From NCBI GenBank assembly GCA_019096065.1, contig JAGUCH010000005.1, forward strand, positions 4,402,001 to 4,466,000: a stretch of DNA of 64,000 bases. The letters are read 5' to 3'. This document shows positions 21,780-34,382 of this stretch, piece after piece. Below the pieces are notes generated by a model. The model saw only the letters and a program-made list of their open reading frames with translations, had not been told where the DNA came from and did not search any database. The stretch's first letter is position 1; the number at the start of each line of letters is the position of its first letter. Made by a program: the position numbers and the translations under genes. The DNA comes from Paracyclopina nana (Eukaryota; Arthropoda; Copepoda; Cyclopoida; Cyclopettidae).

Positions 21780-24714
21780 ATGGAGCAAGGACAAGAGGCC
21801 GATTTCGGCCTTCAAATTCCTCCCTTGTCCCTCAACAACCTGGATTCCTACGAGTACCTGGACGCGGATGAGCTTCAATCCCTCTTTTCTAACATCAGTT
21901 TTTTACCCAATGACCACAACCTTTTCCCCCTACCCGAAAACTGGACGAGCAACCTCGAGGGCCTGTTCACAGCCTCGAACGGATCTTCTGTGGTGTTCCC
22001 CTCATCAACTTGGCTGTTGAATGGGCGTGATAGTGGCTCAAGGAATCATTTTAGGCCATGGAGTGAGCTCAATGTGACAGAAAAGGACGCGTACCTAAGA
22101 AACGTGCACGGATCTCGGAGCCAAGATGAGAACCTTGCGGTGCCAATGACCATCTTTTACCTGATGCTTTTCTTCGCTGGCATCCCTGGGAACTTGCTCA
22201 CTTGCTTAATCATACTATGGAACTCGTACATGAGGGCACCGCCAAACTTTTTCCTCTTCAACCTCGCCATAGCTGACATCATCACCTTGATAGTTGGTAA
22301 GAAAAACATCAGCAACCTCTTGGCTTTCAAGAAGCCACTAGTATTTTTAAGCGCACTTGTGCAAAACTTATGGTTTTGCCTCCATGCACTTTGCTGCCAA
22401 CACCTCTTCAAAGGACACAAAGTTAGCCATGAAGAATGAGGAAAATTCCAGGGTGTGAATAGTTCCATTAAAGGCAGCAGCTGCGAAGCGCTAGGCCTGC
22501 ACTGTTTACTTCATCATGACAGGCCACAACATATTCGTGAGAAATTTTCCCAGCAGGTTTGAGCAACTGCTTGCAGCAAGGATACCTCACAAAAAATTGC
22601 CAAAGTTTGCAAGCCCCCAAAATGAAATTATTCTCAAGCTAGACTTGCAGCAGGAAGGGTTTTTAGAACGGAACTTTTATGGCTTTTTTTGAGACAGCTA
22701 AATTGGCTTGCAAACCCAAATAAAAGAGGTCTGCATTTTAAGATTTTGTCAGCGAGTGAAGTTATTTGGGCTTTTGTGAATGTGCCAAAATCTAGTGAGA
22801 GCCATTGTAGGTTTTCTTTTGTAGGCTTTGAAGACATTGAGAAAAGTTTCCCATATACTGCTACTACTACCATAGCATGTATCCTTTTGTTTTGTACGTA
22901 CGTGGTGTTGCTGCTGCAAAAATAAATTACCTTTTCCACGTTCGTTTCAGTGATGCCAATGGAAATATTTCTCATCTGGAACCAATACCCTTGGCCATTT
23001 GGTGAGCTGGGGTGCAGTTTTGTCACAGTGACGAGCGAACTGGTAACTCACGTGTCCATCATCACGATGATAGCTTTTACCATTGAGAGGTGCAGCAATT
23101 CTCACTTAGTTATCGAATTCCATTCAATGTCGGTTTTTGTTCAAGGTACACAGCTATTTGCCATCCAATGCAACCATCGCTGCACTCAGGGAAAAGCCAA
23201 ACTATTTGCAACATTGTAGTGATATGGATCGTGTGTCTCATACCCTCGTTCGGGTGGACCCATTTCACAAACGTATGAAAAAAGCCGTCTTTGATTGCTG
23301 CGAGGAAACATTAATCATCAGCCTCCTTTCCTTTCAGGTGAAGTATTTGCGATATGGGCCTCACCAGGAAAAAATAGAAGAGTCTGCAATGTGCATCGTT
23401 TCTCCAGATGAAGTGACTCCGCTAATGACATATCTGACAATGATTACAACAATAGTCCTCTATATATTCCCCATCATTTTCTTGCCAATATTATATACCA
23501 AGTAAGTGCAGTTTCTACATGGTAGTTTGTCACTTATCCTCCCATTGTTTGTGAATACTCCTCTTATTTTTTTACTTTAACCTAATGCTTCTGTGATAAA
23601 TGCACCGATCCAATCCAGTGAGAAAACAATCACCTTATTGGTAGTGGTGCACTTTTATCAAGGATCAGCATGCATATATACTATAGGGCTTGTATCATTA
23701 ACATAAGCATGAATTCATTTCAGAATTGCATTTGCGATGCGAGAATCGGAAAACCTCAACTGTGAAAACTCCACCATAAGCCATCCTTCCAGACGAAATC
23801 GTCGCACGGTCATCAGGATGCAGAGTAAATTATAGAGCAGTAATTATGACGCGAAACGTGCAATAATTGGCCATGCAATTTCAGTTGCTGTCATCGCTTG
23901 CTTTCTCATTTGTTGGACTCCCTTCCACGTGCAAAGAATGATGTTCGTGATCGCCACGCTGACCGAAAAGTGGAGCAAGTCTCTGACTCGTATCCAAGAA
24001 ACTCTTCACATCATCTCTGGTTCGTAATTTTAACCTTCGATCTCTCCAACTTTGTTTATACGAGCTGCTTTTCCAGGAGGATGCTACTATCTCAGCTCAA
24101 CTGTCAATCCCTTTTTATACAGCCTGTTATCGAAAAGATTCAGGCGAGGATTCCACGACGTGCTTCGTTACGCGTGCGGGAGATTCGTAGACGTCAATTA
24201 TGGCCTGAGCACGGGTGGAAAAGGTGCCACTCCAGCTGGCCCAGCCAATGGACAAGTGGGACCCATGGATGGCACAGGGCGGAATACCTCCGTACAGGCC
24301 ACAATTAGGCCTCAGAAGATAAGGCTACAGAACATGAGGATGAGGCATGCCGCAATTAATCATGCTGAGGAGGCAACTACAAATCCCATTAGCACATTGC
24401 CATGTAGCACGCTGAAGGCCTGCAATGACGCATCCTCCAATAACAACCAGGCGAAAAGAAAGCAGAAATATAAACTGCTGTACGTGAGCCAACATCGCTG
24501 CAACAACTTGCCAGCCTCGTCAACAGCCTCGGTGGAGTTTTCGCTGAAGAATTACGCCACGACCAAGAGTTGCCCCACGCAGCTTTTGACAGAGGCGAAA
24601 GCAATCAACGAGATTAGCTGCTTTCATGGTGGAAATGGCGCAACAATGGCTGCATTTTCAAGAACAAAATCACTCAAAAGATTTCCGAGGGAGACCCTCG
24701 AAAACCAGATGTAG
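21780..24714 (+). CDS. Class A GPCR, PRXamide (pyrokinin/CAPA/neuromedin-U-like) receptor
   Basis: Seven-transmembrane neuropeptide receptor at the plasma membrane. Exons: 21780-22296, 22951-23089, 23146-23272, 23338-23501, 23724-23824, 23885-24019 and 24077-24714, giving 606 aa. The extracellular N-terminus is long (about 125 aa) with NIS, NWT, NGS and NVT glycosylation sites. TM1 has GIPGNLLTCLII and TM2 NLAIADIITLIV. The second exon has WNQYPWPFGELGCSF, the TM2-TM3 signature of neuromedin-U-type receptors. TM3 ends ERYTAICHP (ERY instead of DRY). TM6 has CWTPFHVQRM and TM7 SSTVNPFLYSLLSKRFRRGF. The intracellular tail is long, about 180 aa, and rich in Asn and Ser. Ligand assignment to pyrokinin, CAPA or another PRXamide is inferred from the TM2-TM3 and TM7 regions only. 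Confidence 0.8.
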
Positions 24715-25004
24715 CGTGACTCATTCTATGTGGACGATTATATGTACCTCTACTAGATATATGCTGTTTACGAAAGTGTGTACACCCAAATATACTCTTG
24801 GAAAAAAACGCGTCGTCAAGCGCAGCATTTCCTTACACAACGCAAGTAGCAAGGCAATTTCGATATGATGATAACTTGAAAGCCACTTCAAATACGTTTT
24901 CCTTTATATGCTCACCTCATATTGTGTATATAGCAGTACATATTAAATAGCGTTCATTTTGAGAGCTAGTGTCTTTTTGCCTATTTGCCAGACAGGTTTT
25001 ACTG

Positions 25005-28000
25005 TCATGATGTTGCGTTGGGCTTCACGGTGACGACTCCTGTGGAGAACTTGGGCAAGACCAGGCCGAATTTGGTCTCGATTCCATTGAAAATAGGCAT
25101 AGCCACTTGGTAACCGCCAACATGATCAGGATTGTTAGACCTCGCAATTTCAGCAGGGCCGGCAGGGACTTCGGCCGTTGAGCCAGTGGGCCGGCTAAAA
25201 CATATTTCAGCCATTTTTTGCCAAAAAAGTAAAAGTACCAATAAATACGCACCTTCCACCAAAGTCTACGTAAAACATGCGCTGCAACAATTCATACACG
25301 ACCAAGGTGACACCGAATTGAGGCGATGACCGACACATTCTGGCCACAGCTCCCTTCCAAAAGGCTCGGAAACCTTCTTCAGCATATATCTTCCTGGTGG
25401 CATCAAGGACACCTGTGTAAGTAGTTTGACCCTCTCTGGCCACAACTTGCAGCCTCGTTTTGATCACATCAGCAGGAGTGACGAGCGAGGCTGCGGGCAT
25501 ACCAGCCAAAGCACCAGACAAGAGAAGGGACAAGGGAGAATTGTAGCCCGTGTCATCTGCAAACTTGGGCTTGATGTGCGCATAAGCAGGGAAGTAGATT
25601 GCGGAAAATGGTATGTCCCTCAGAAGGCACGCCCTTGAGCCCTACAAGATAAGAAGTCGTCCTTTAATATGCTTCGGCGTAATAATGATGGTGCTCTCCT
25701 TCTCCTTACCTTGTACAATCCAAAGAAACCTAATTCCCGGACAACGGACAAGGCAGACACGGATTTCGTCGAGGCAATTTCACCTGCTACTTGGAGACGA
25801 ATTTTGACAATCTCAAGAGGGTTGGTAAACATCACTTGAGAGGCTCCAGCCTAAATTGAACGGATATTAGACGGTGCTTTCTCTTAATAACTACGGAGGC
25901 AATTTTACTTACACATCCTCCAGCCAAGATTTCTCCATAGACAGGAATGTGTCCTGTGCTCTCATTCCGTAACTTATCACGCACTAAGTCGTTAACCTGT
26001 TAATAAGTGGTTAGAAAACGTTAACAGAAAGCACATCTCACATCCGAGGTTAGTAAATTGAGTCAGTCATCAAGAACTGCACGCTACGTGAAGCACTCGA
26101 GGCTTACTGTTCCCCCAGCAATTATTTCTCCATAAAGTGGGATATGGCCATGATTCGAAAACTTGTCACGCACAAAGTCATTCATCTAAAGAGTTTTATA
26201 ATTATTCGCTGACCCTCATAGCTTCCAATTAGGGCCTGGTGAGTCTGGCAAACTACGCACAAGCCAACAAACTTGTACTGCCCCTTCCTCCGAAAGTGGA
26301 GAAAAAAGGCTCTTAAAAATTGACAATTCCCCAGCTGTACCAAAAAGTATTGTGCTTGGATTTCAGGGGGAATGGAATAAATGTACTGCGAAGTAAATTT
26401 TTCAGCCTCGTAGACAGTGAAAAATGAGGGTAACGAATCCAGTGCTGAATACGCTTAATCCAGAATTTTCAAAACCCACTCATTCATGACGAGACCAATC
26501 AACTTACAATTTCAAATTTTAATAGAATACGCTTAATCCAGAATTTTCAAAACCCACTCATTCATGACGAGACCAATCAACTTACAATTTCAAATTTTAA
26601 TATGAAATAAAATGGAAGCTAAGAAGCCCTAAATGTGTCCGTAATCTTAATAAAGAAACCCAATGACAAATATTTCTGGCATCAAAAAGTCTTCTTCAAA
26701 TAAATGGTAAAATTGTGAAATAATTTTTCATCATTTTAAAATCGCTTGAGCTTAGTTTGGCACTTACTGTGAGCTTGATGGCTTTTTCAGGAGCGACTCC
26801 CATGAGTTGAGGCACCAGACCACGATACAAGCCCGTGGCACCCTCATGCCGAATCACCTTTTTGAAGCAGTCAAAGCTATTGCGATACATAAGTTCTCCT
26901 ATGTAAGATCCCGTTCTTTGGTTCTGCATTCTCGTTTTCACCAAATCAATAGGATATACCGCAGTGGCTCCACAGGCACCAGCAATGGAACCGAGAGCAA
27001 AGCGATAAGCCGACTCTAAAACTTGAATGAAAAATCCACGGTCTTCTGGGCTCTGCAACGGAAAAAATGATTACTTTGATTTCAATTGCAACTTTCTCAG
27101 AGGAAATTCTAAAAGTAGTACGAGTCCCCATGTGAATTGCTTCATGATTGGCAATCATCATTACACATTATGAAACTACCGTCAGTAGGCCTCGCTTTTT
27201 TTAGCCTCAATCGAAAGGCACTTTTTTGATGATAGTTTGCTTTAATATCTGCCAGTCGTGTGTGTCAAAGTAAGAAATTTTGATCGATGATAATTCAAGA
27301 CCCTTGAGATATGCCCAGCTATTTCAATGGTGGAAGTTAATATTGTTGTCAGAACATCTGTTGTCAAGCAATGCAGTTCTGATACTTTAGTGCTTCTATA
27401 GTTTCGGTGAGCTCATAGGTGTAACGTACTTGCCTAAAATTCTAAGAGCTTTGTAATAGCACGCTCAATATATCAAAGAACCAGGAAAACCTTTTAACGT
27501 AAAATTCGCGATTTCAAAATGGCTCCTCGTAAATCTTGATTAGTAGTAGCATTGCCATTACCAACTTTGCAATGGCTATTAGCAATTCCTTCTGTGTTAC
27601 ATAAGGCTCGCAATCAAAGGCGTACGCTGAAACTTTGTGCAAGAATTGTAATTACCGAGACAGCATGTAGCTCAGTCAACCTCTTCGTTATCTGCTTCAT
27701 GTATTGCTCTGGTGATATTGTTTGCAGGTCCGAATACATTATTTTCCTGCAAATACAGATAGAGATCATGCTTTGTCCATGCATGGAAGAGGACATTGAG
27801 GAAGATGTACTAGGAGGAAAAACTGATGCGTACCCTGTTTGATGGAGAAGATCACAGAGAGAAAACAAAATATCCACCTCGAGAGGAGTGATCTGAGACA
27901 TCATTTGAGCAGAGTGTAGAAACTCCTCTGAAAGAAAAAAGTATTGCATCACATGAAGCACTGTTGACGACCATCATACCTTTTGAGATTTCAGATGTTC

Positions 28001-28969
28001 TTGAGCCATTCGTGGCATTTAGATAGATCTTTTTGATGAGTTCAATGTTGGATAGCAACGATATGAAGGCAACGAAAAATGGATACGAGACTTGTTGGCC
28101 TTGGGCGGCAGAAAGGAGATTTGCTTTGACCTTTCATGAAAGAAAAGCAAATAGATATCAATATTTCACAATTTTGTGTACAAATTAAGGTCTACCGCAT
28201 CAGTCAGAAGGTGGCCTTTGATGGAAACCATAATGTCATAGAAATCCTTGGCTGAAATAAATCCAGAGCCTTCCTTATCCTTCGCTTTGAAAGCAACCTG
28301 AGCATATTCGTCATGGAAGTCATGCAAAAACTGGGAAAATTCCGCATACGTGATGACCCTGTTTTTGTTCTTTCCGAAATAGAGCTGGGCAAAATCCGAA
28401 GTCTCCAGGGGAAACGGGATCGTCTTGTGGAGGGTGGTTTCTTGGACGATTTCGCAAAACTCTTTGAAGCTTACAGTTCCACTTCCATCGGTGTCAAAGA
28501 GTTGGAAAGCAGTGCGATACATGGCATCTGGCACACAAAGCCTCCCCTCAAACGCGTGGAACTCCTCAAATGAAATTAGCCTGGTACAAAGAAAATATTA
28601 AAAGGTTGAACGTGCAACGACTTTCCTCATTTGAGCGCTCTCTAATTTAGACGACGACCAAAATCAGCTCCAGAAGTGCGAATGCTGTTGACAAGTTTGA
28701 GGAAAAGTTCTATGGGCACGTTCGACACATTTAAGTAACAAACCAATGATGTAACGCTATGTGTGTGCTTACCCATCTTTACTCTGGTCCAAAATGCCAC
28801 ACAAAAGGTTGGCAGAGTGCTTGTTGTAATTGGACTCTGGGAACAATTGCAGAAATTTCACCACAAAGTCCTCATCTGTCATATAGGGCTCGCCGTCCAC
28901 CTTGGCAGAGGCATACTTTTCAAAAACAGCCCTCAATTGGTCGGCGTCCGCGCGTTTGAGGTAGCCCAT
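25005..28969 (-). CDS. aralar1: Calcium-binding mitochondrial aspartate/glutamate carrier (aralar/citrin)
   Basis: Inner-membrane carrier exchanging aspartate for glutamate in the malate-aspartate shuttle, regulated by Ca2+ through its N-terminal EF-hands. Exons (minus): 28969-28773, 28580-28196, 28130-27980, 27927-27834, 27746-27656, 27052-26768, one of 26185-26108 or 25996-25913, 25850-25710, 25641-25253 and 25194-25005. The product is 666 or 668 aa, the usual length. EF-hand loops include DQSKDGLISFEEF and [13 protein letters not shown]. The three carrier repeats have PxD-type motifs: [28 protein letters not shown] and [12 protein letters not shown]. The ATG at 28969 lies 3 nt after an acceptor-like site, so an upstream 5'UTR exon, or one adding a few codons, is likely. 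It is divergent from the acetyltransferase gene 220 bp away. See the separate entry on the alternative exons. Confidence 0.95.
25913..26185 (-). other. aralar1: Duplicated, probably mutually exclusive exon pair of the aralar gene
   Basis: Two homologous exons lie in tandem. Exon 7a (26185-26108, 78 nt) encodes [20 protein letters not shown] plus IIAGGT. Exon 7b (25996-25913, 84 nt) encodes [18 protein letters not shown] and onward to ILAGGC. Both start and end in phase 0, both have canonical AG/GT borders, and they are 111 nt apart. Each joins in frame to exon 6 (ending KLT) and exon 8 (starting AGASQVMF). Including both would duplicate about 26 residues at the junction of carrier repeats 1 and 2, so one or the other is expected. 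7b is closer to the vertebrate sequence I remember (VNDFVRDK...AGGC). Confidence 0.8.
26447..26602. repeat. Perfect 78-bp tandem duplication in the intron upstream of exon 7a
   Basis: Copy 1 (26447-26524) and copy 2 (26525-26602) are identical as far as I can read, each starting GAATACGCTTAATCCAGAAT. It lies in the aralar intron between exon 6 and exon 7a. The identity implies a recent duplication or an assembly artefact. Confidence 0.9.
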
Positions 28970-29190
28970 CGTCTGTAATGGAAAAATAATACAGAGTCTT
29001 ATCCAACAAAATACATCACATAATGAAATGCAGCTAGAATAGCAAAAGCACGACTTCTTCCACAGCTTTCCACTGATTTTGAGAGTACAAGAGTGCTTTA
29101 GCAGAAGTAACAAGTATACATTAAGGGCAGAGGAGAAAGCTACATCTTCTTTCTTAGCTTGCAACTTCAGCTGTGGCTTTGTCAGACAAA

Positions 29191-29970
29191 ATGGAAACTG
29201 TACGCATCTACAGGGCAACCAAAAGAGATCTCGAGCTTGTCAACCAGTTTCTGATCGAAAACTTCTTCAGCCGAGAGCCACTAGGCGTCAGACTTGGAAT
29301 AGACCCGGAAAACGACACTCGAGCATGGATATCAGAAGTGACATTACCATTACTGAGCCAAGGGGTATGCTAAATATATGCCTAAACATATGTAGAGATA
29401 TTCCGGATTAATTATCCTGGCTAGGTGTCATGCTTGGCTCATAACGAGGACAGACTGGTGGGAATTTGTCTGAATAAAATTGAGCATGCGGATCCCAGCC
29501 AAAACATTCAGTCATTCGCCGAAGCCGTGGAGGGTAAAAGTGTAGCTTTCATGAATGAGATATTGGCTCTGATGAACGAGCTGTACTCGGTAAATAACAG
29601 CAACGTTAATTAGTTTGCCTGTGTTAGCCAACGAATTATTCAACACTAGGACTTAGACTTGCTTACTGCATCAAAGAGAGACAAGATGATGGTGATTAAT
29701 ATGCTTTGCGTGAGCCCTGAAATGGCTGGACGTGGATTGGGCTCGCGCATGATGGAATGGAGTGAAAGCATGGCCAAAGAAAATGCCATTTCTTTGATCA
29801 CAGCTGAAACAACTGGAGTGGCTTCGGGTAAACTCTTCCAAAAAGCAGGCTTTCAAAAGGTGAAAGAGCTCAGCTACGATGACTACACAAATAAGGAGGG
29901 CAAAAAGCCCTTCTTCCAACTGCATCCACACAGAGCTTGCGTCGTATGGAAAAAGGAACTTTTACCATAG
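29191..29970 (+). CDS. GNAT-family N-acetyltransferase, arylalkylamine NAT-like
   Basis: Probable acetyl-CoA-dependent arylalkylamine N-acetyltransferase of the dopamine N-acetyltransferase type, acting on monoamines in cuticle sclerotisation or amine inactivation. Exons: 29191-29364, 29425-29589 and 29650-29970, giving 219 aa, typical for the family. The N-terminal strand VRIYRATKRDLELVNQFL and helix are family-like. The acetyl-CoA motif is CVSPEMAGRGLGSRMM (R/Q-x-x-G-x-G type), followed by TAETTGVASGKLFQKAGF. No signal peptide is seen, so it should be cytosolic. Substrate cannot be told from sequence; polyamine NATs and other insect aaNAT paralogues are alternatives. It shares a short divergent promoter region with aralar. 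Confidence 0.85.
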
Positions 29971-31820
29971 AGTTTTCATCGTCCAGGTAGAAGAGCCCCA
30001 GCCAAGATGCAACTAAAAGGGTTATTTCATGGCCAATCATTGGCACTTTGATGCGAGGCTTGCTCTTGGCAAACATGCTCTGCACAAGGAGTTCATCCAC
30101 CGCAGAAATCCCCATGTTTAAAACTATGAGCACGTCTCTTTTAGTAGCAGCTGTTGATGTTCAATGACAATTCTTGGAAATTGGCCAAATGATGTGAGCA
30201 TGGTGTTATAGAAGCAGTGGTAACTTATGGTAATTAAATATGAAATATAAGCTGTCAACGCACGAAAATGGTGGGTAGTTTGATGAGCAGTTTGAGGCCC
30301 ATCCAGGAAAGGACCAATGTGGCCAAATGGGATTGAAATCCCATGCTGCGTTTTTTGCCCCACTGAAACCGGGGCCAGTTATGCCTACTAGGCATACAAT
30401 GGTCAATGGTAGGACACTGTCGACAGTTCACTTTGCAGCCTTATGTCCAAAACAACATCGTGTCGTGCCATGTTCAAGTCAAAATCTCAAGGAACAGCTG
30501 CTCTGCGCACCACCTTGGTCATGAACTAGTTGTTGCAGCAAAAAAGAAAGCAGGACATTTTCTCTTGACAATGGGACGCTCCTGTATTTGCCAACTTTAG
30601 CTGTCATGGCTGCCTTACATAAAAAACCTTGATTTTCAAGGCCTACTTCCATTTTGAAAAAGCCCTACACTCCGAATCAACACTTTCTAAGAACTGTCAA
30701 AAATGCTTCAGTCAAAAAATAACATGCCCTTTTTGCGCCTATAAATGGTTGAATTTTGTAGTTAAGATTACTTACGCTTGAGTAAGATCCACTGCTTGTC
30801 TGACATTTTGCTCTCCGGACTAATCCTGTTGCTACCAGTGATTCCATGTTGCTTTATTGCTAATTGAGTTCACGAATGCTGGCCGTGACCTTGAATCCCT
30901 GACAACCAAGAGGGTGACAAGGGGATGTGAGCCTCAAGAGGGATTCTTTATCAATTTCCGCACTGCGTGCCGGTCAATCTGTGCTAGGCCAGCCCTCACA
31001 AAACTGATGATTTGTCACTGGAATTTTTCAGCACTGTCTACAGTGCCTTCAGGAAAAAGTGTATTTTTCATGAAGGTCAGATCGAAAATCTAAGTCAAAC
31101 TTTTCCAGCTGCCATTTCAAAGCAAAAAAATATAGCCTTAAAATTATTTATACTATATTTTCAAGAAAGCAAACATTTTTGAGGATAATCTAATTAGTTG
31201 AAGTGTATTCTTTAGCTCAATGGTGAAAGTTTTCTTTCGGTTCAAACTATTAAGAGCCTTATGAAAAAGCTGCTCGACTCTGCCATGCATTCGTTTAGTT
31301 ATTTTCCCTCTTTTAAGGACTAACGGCTTGCAAGACATAAAACGGTTCTTGGCTTGAAAATGTGCTCCTCAATTTTTTTGTGATTTTGAGTTTCAATCAA
31401 AGGATAGAAAAAGCGCCATTGAATAATGAGCTGACAAAAGGCAAGAATAAAATGTTTCTTTTGGAGAGCAAGCAAAGAGTTTTCAGGCTGCTATAGAAAA
31501 CTTTTTGGGGCTATAATGACAGTATTTATGCTTTTTCCCGGCAAAATACTTTCAATATGTCCTTTTCTAATATTTTACAGCGCTTCTCTAATTTATGAGT
31601 AATCGGAATTTGATTGCTTATATCACAAGCTTTTCATAAATGATTGAATTGACATAGTTTTCGATCGGATTCGGTTCCTACAATAACATCAACATCCGCA
31701 AGGAGGTTGACTTTGCATCATCTTCTGATATTGAAATTAGTTTCATTCTTAGTAAACTTGGACTTCCGACTGTTCCAGTTTATTGTTAATTTTCAATCTA
31801 CTCATATAATTCCATAGAAA
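29971..31820. other. Intergenic region, acetyltransferase to PDAP1
   Basis: About 1.85 kb with no supported gene. A minus-strand reading frame of about 60 codons (about 29940-30120) looks somewhat protein-like (MGISAVDELLVQSMFAKSKP) but has no recognisable domain or splice context. The rest is AT-rich and without repeats that I could see. Confidence 0.3.
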
Positions 31821-32551
31821 ATGCCACGAGGTAAGTCTAAAAAAGTCGTCAAATACGTTTGAGTTTTTATTCAATCATATTCACAATCAATCACTGAACA
31901 CTTTAGGTGGAAAACGCGGTCATAAGGGTGGTAAAAGGCATTTTACCGACCCCACGGCCTTACGAGAGGCTAAACTAAAGGAGGAAAAGGAGAAAGAATG
32001 GCGGCGACAAAGGGGCGACCTCGAATCTGAGAGTGAAGAAGAAAAAGACGAAGATGACAAAAGTGACGAGGAATCAGGGTCAGATGACGGCGGAGTTGCG
32101 TTCAACAAAGCCGCCAGTTCGTCCTCTGAAGAGTCATCGTCAGAAGACGAAGAAGAGCGAAAGCCCAAAGGCGCGGAAGCTTTGATCGAAATTGAAAATC
32201 CCAATCGAATTGTGCAGAAGCAGAAAAAGGTGACTGCCCTTGAGACTGAGGGCGAAAGTAGCAAGCCCCAGCTATCCCGACGTGAACGAGAGGAGCTCGA
32301 AAAGCAGCGAGCAAAGGCCCACTACCAAAAACTTCACGCAGCTGGTAAAACCGAGGAAGCCAGGGCTGACCTTGCCCGACTAGCCATTGTTAGGAAACAA
32401 AGGGAAGAGGCCGCCAAAAAGAGAGAGGAGGAGAGGAAAGGTGAGCGTTCTTCCACTCTGTTGTCTCTGTGAATAGTCTTTCTTATTATTGTTGCATTTT
32501 TTTCGTTCAGCAAAAGAAGAGGCTGCCAAGAAGGAAAAGACCAAGAAGTGA
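31821..32551 (+). CDS. PDAP1: 28 kDa heat- and acid-stable phosphoprotein (PDAP1)
   Basis: Small, highly charged conserved eukaryotic phosphoprotein (PP28 domain). In vertebrates it is PDGF-associated protein 1, linked to RNA/translation and stress functions. Exons: 31821-31830 (only MPR plus one base), 31907-32440 and 32511-32551, giving 194 aa against about 181 in mammals. It begins [19 protein letters not shown], followed by an acidic Ser/Glu/Asp region. The PP28 core contains [18 protein letters not shown] and [20 protein letters not shown], then [16 protein letters not shown]. The C-terminus is Lys/Glu-rich coiled coil. It is convergent with the serine protease, stops 72 bp apart. Confidence 0.95.
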
Positions 32552-32623
32552 TACCACACGGACGACTACTCTCTTTTGTATTGAATGTCGATGATTATTT
32601 TCTACAAGAAGATGCGTGAAAAT

Positions 32624-34382
32624 CTAATACATTGTGTTTGCAACCCAATCAATGTAGTTGGCTATGTTTGTGTAAACGCCAGGTAAGTGCTCTCTCGCAC
32701 AGCCTATGCCCCAACTAACCAGTCCAATCAAGTGGAACTTCCCATTTAGCGAGGTGACCAGAGGCCCTCCCGAATCTCCCTGAAAAAATGAGATGGTATT
32801 TTTCACTTTCCCACCAATTACCTAGTTAAAAGAAAGTTTTACTTGGCAGCTGTCTTTTCCACCCTCCTCATAACCTGCACATAGGAAGTTTTCAGGATAA
32901 ATCACTTCTTTCCTATTTGCTGCCTTGAACCAGTCCTGGCACGTTTCTGCTGAAATGACTTGCACAGTCACCTCTTGGAGGACGGAAGGTGTCGTTGCCA
33001 CGCCTGCAAATGCAAAACTTTGTCAAGACGCCTTCCACAGCAATGAATGATCTGCTCACCGTGCTCAGTGCGGCCCCATCCAATGACTTTGGCATAATTT
33101 CCGACGAAACTCTGCCTGTAGCCAGGCAGACAGACCGGTATGATGTGCTCTTTGAATACTACATCTGATCCCAATCTCACTAGAGCTATGTCGTTGCGGA
33201 AATTGGCAGCGTTGTAGTCGGGGTGAACTTCTGTGCTTTCCACATCAAAGTCTTCGTGTGGATATGGCTCATCTTGGGTTCGCACGTTCCACTCGCCCAG
33301 TCTGATTTTCAACTTGTCAATCGGCGTGTTGTACACGCAATGGCCAGCAGTAATGACCCACCGCTCTGAGATCAAAGCACCTCCACAGGAGATCCTTTTG
33401 CTAAGGAATGATTGCTTAATCACAGCGACTTGCCATGGGTGCCCTCCGAACTGAGTGTCTTGGCCTCCCACGATTCTGTATGAACTAGTGTAGGTTTCTC
33501 CACATTCTGAAAAGAGAGAGCCACAAACGGCCTTCATTAGCCATCACGTATTGCAGTGTGTGCGTTCCAATGAAGTGCTTTACTGTGGTTGTTTGTGTTT
33601 CCATGTGAGGATGAATCACCGTATGGGGCATGAGGTTTGCGGGATGGAGAATAGAGGTGGAGGGGAGGCCTTGAGAACTCGTGCCGGTCGGGTCTCTGCG
33701 GCCTCGGAGGCCTTGTGGGAGCCCCAGCATTAGGAAACCCATCCGATGCAGCAAAATCATCCAGGATGTACTCATCATGGCCAATCTCGTTATAGGCGTG
33801 ATGATGATCATCGTTGGAGGCAAAGTCACCAAAGCCTTCATCTATATTGCATGCAAATGAGGAAAAAGAAGATAGCTTGAAGAAGTCCATATCCGTTCCC
33901 GCTCGCTATAAATTGGATGATTATTGGCTCATTGAACTTACGAGGGTCGTTCACCACACCATAATCGACCTCGTCTTCATAGTCGTCTAGGCCTCCTCGT
34001 TCGCCCCTTGGCACGCAACAACTCCAAACCATTCCACCATTACAAAGGTCCAACGGCTTACTCCCGGAGAACACGCAAGAGAGGCTTAGGCCACACTGGT
34101 ACTGATGGCCTTGAAACCAACAGTGATTTGGGACCGCTTTGGAGGCAAGCAAAAAAAATTGTTGGACCAGTTCACGACATTCACAAAAAAAGGCATGTAA
34201 AAATGATTACCTTGATTTTCAACAGCCTTGGCCTGCAAGTGCAGAGCGATTTGCCTATCTCGAGGTCGATTATAATCTAACTGGTGGGAATACTGGTCGT
34301 CCTGGATCTGATAGCTATCATAGGGATGGTAGCCTGACACAATTACGAGAGACAATGACAGTATCACCACTAATTTGCTCAT
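32624..34382 (-). CDS. Secreted trypsin-like serine protease with N-terminal Cys-rich domain
   Basis: Extracellular S1 protease zymogen of the arthropod Stubble/filzig/proclotting-enzyme kind. Exons (minus): 34382-34211, 34136-33942, 33841 to 33584 or 33548, 33506-33060, 33003-32843 and 32779-32624. Length is 462 or 474 aa depending on the exon-3 donor; both restore phase. The signal peptide is [17 protein letters not shown]. The Cys-rich pro-domain contains [20 protein letters not shown] and WSCCVP. A Pro/Arg/His-rich linker follows. The activation site is YRIVGGQD. The triad is His in VITAGHC, Asp in NDIALVRL and Ser in GDSGGP. Asp in GGKDSCQ gives trypsin-type specificity for Arg/Lys. Likely roles are cuticle or clotting/melanisation proteolysis. 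It looks enzymatically intact. Confidence 0.92.

Noticed and set aside
22157..22468. Minus-strand ORF overlapping the first GPCR exon
   Set aside because: Shadow of the GPCR coding sequence; its phase and composition follow the plus-strand gene.
29975..30133. Minus-strand frame with MGISAVDELLVQSMFAKSKP
   Set aside because: Looks mildly protein-like but has no partner exon or recognisable family; may be a fossil exon.
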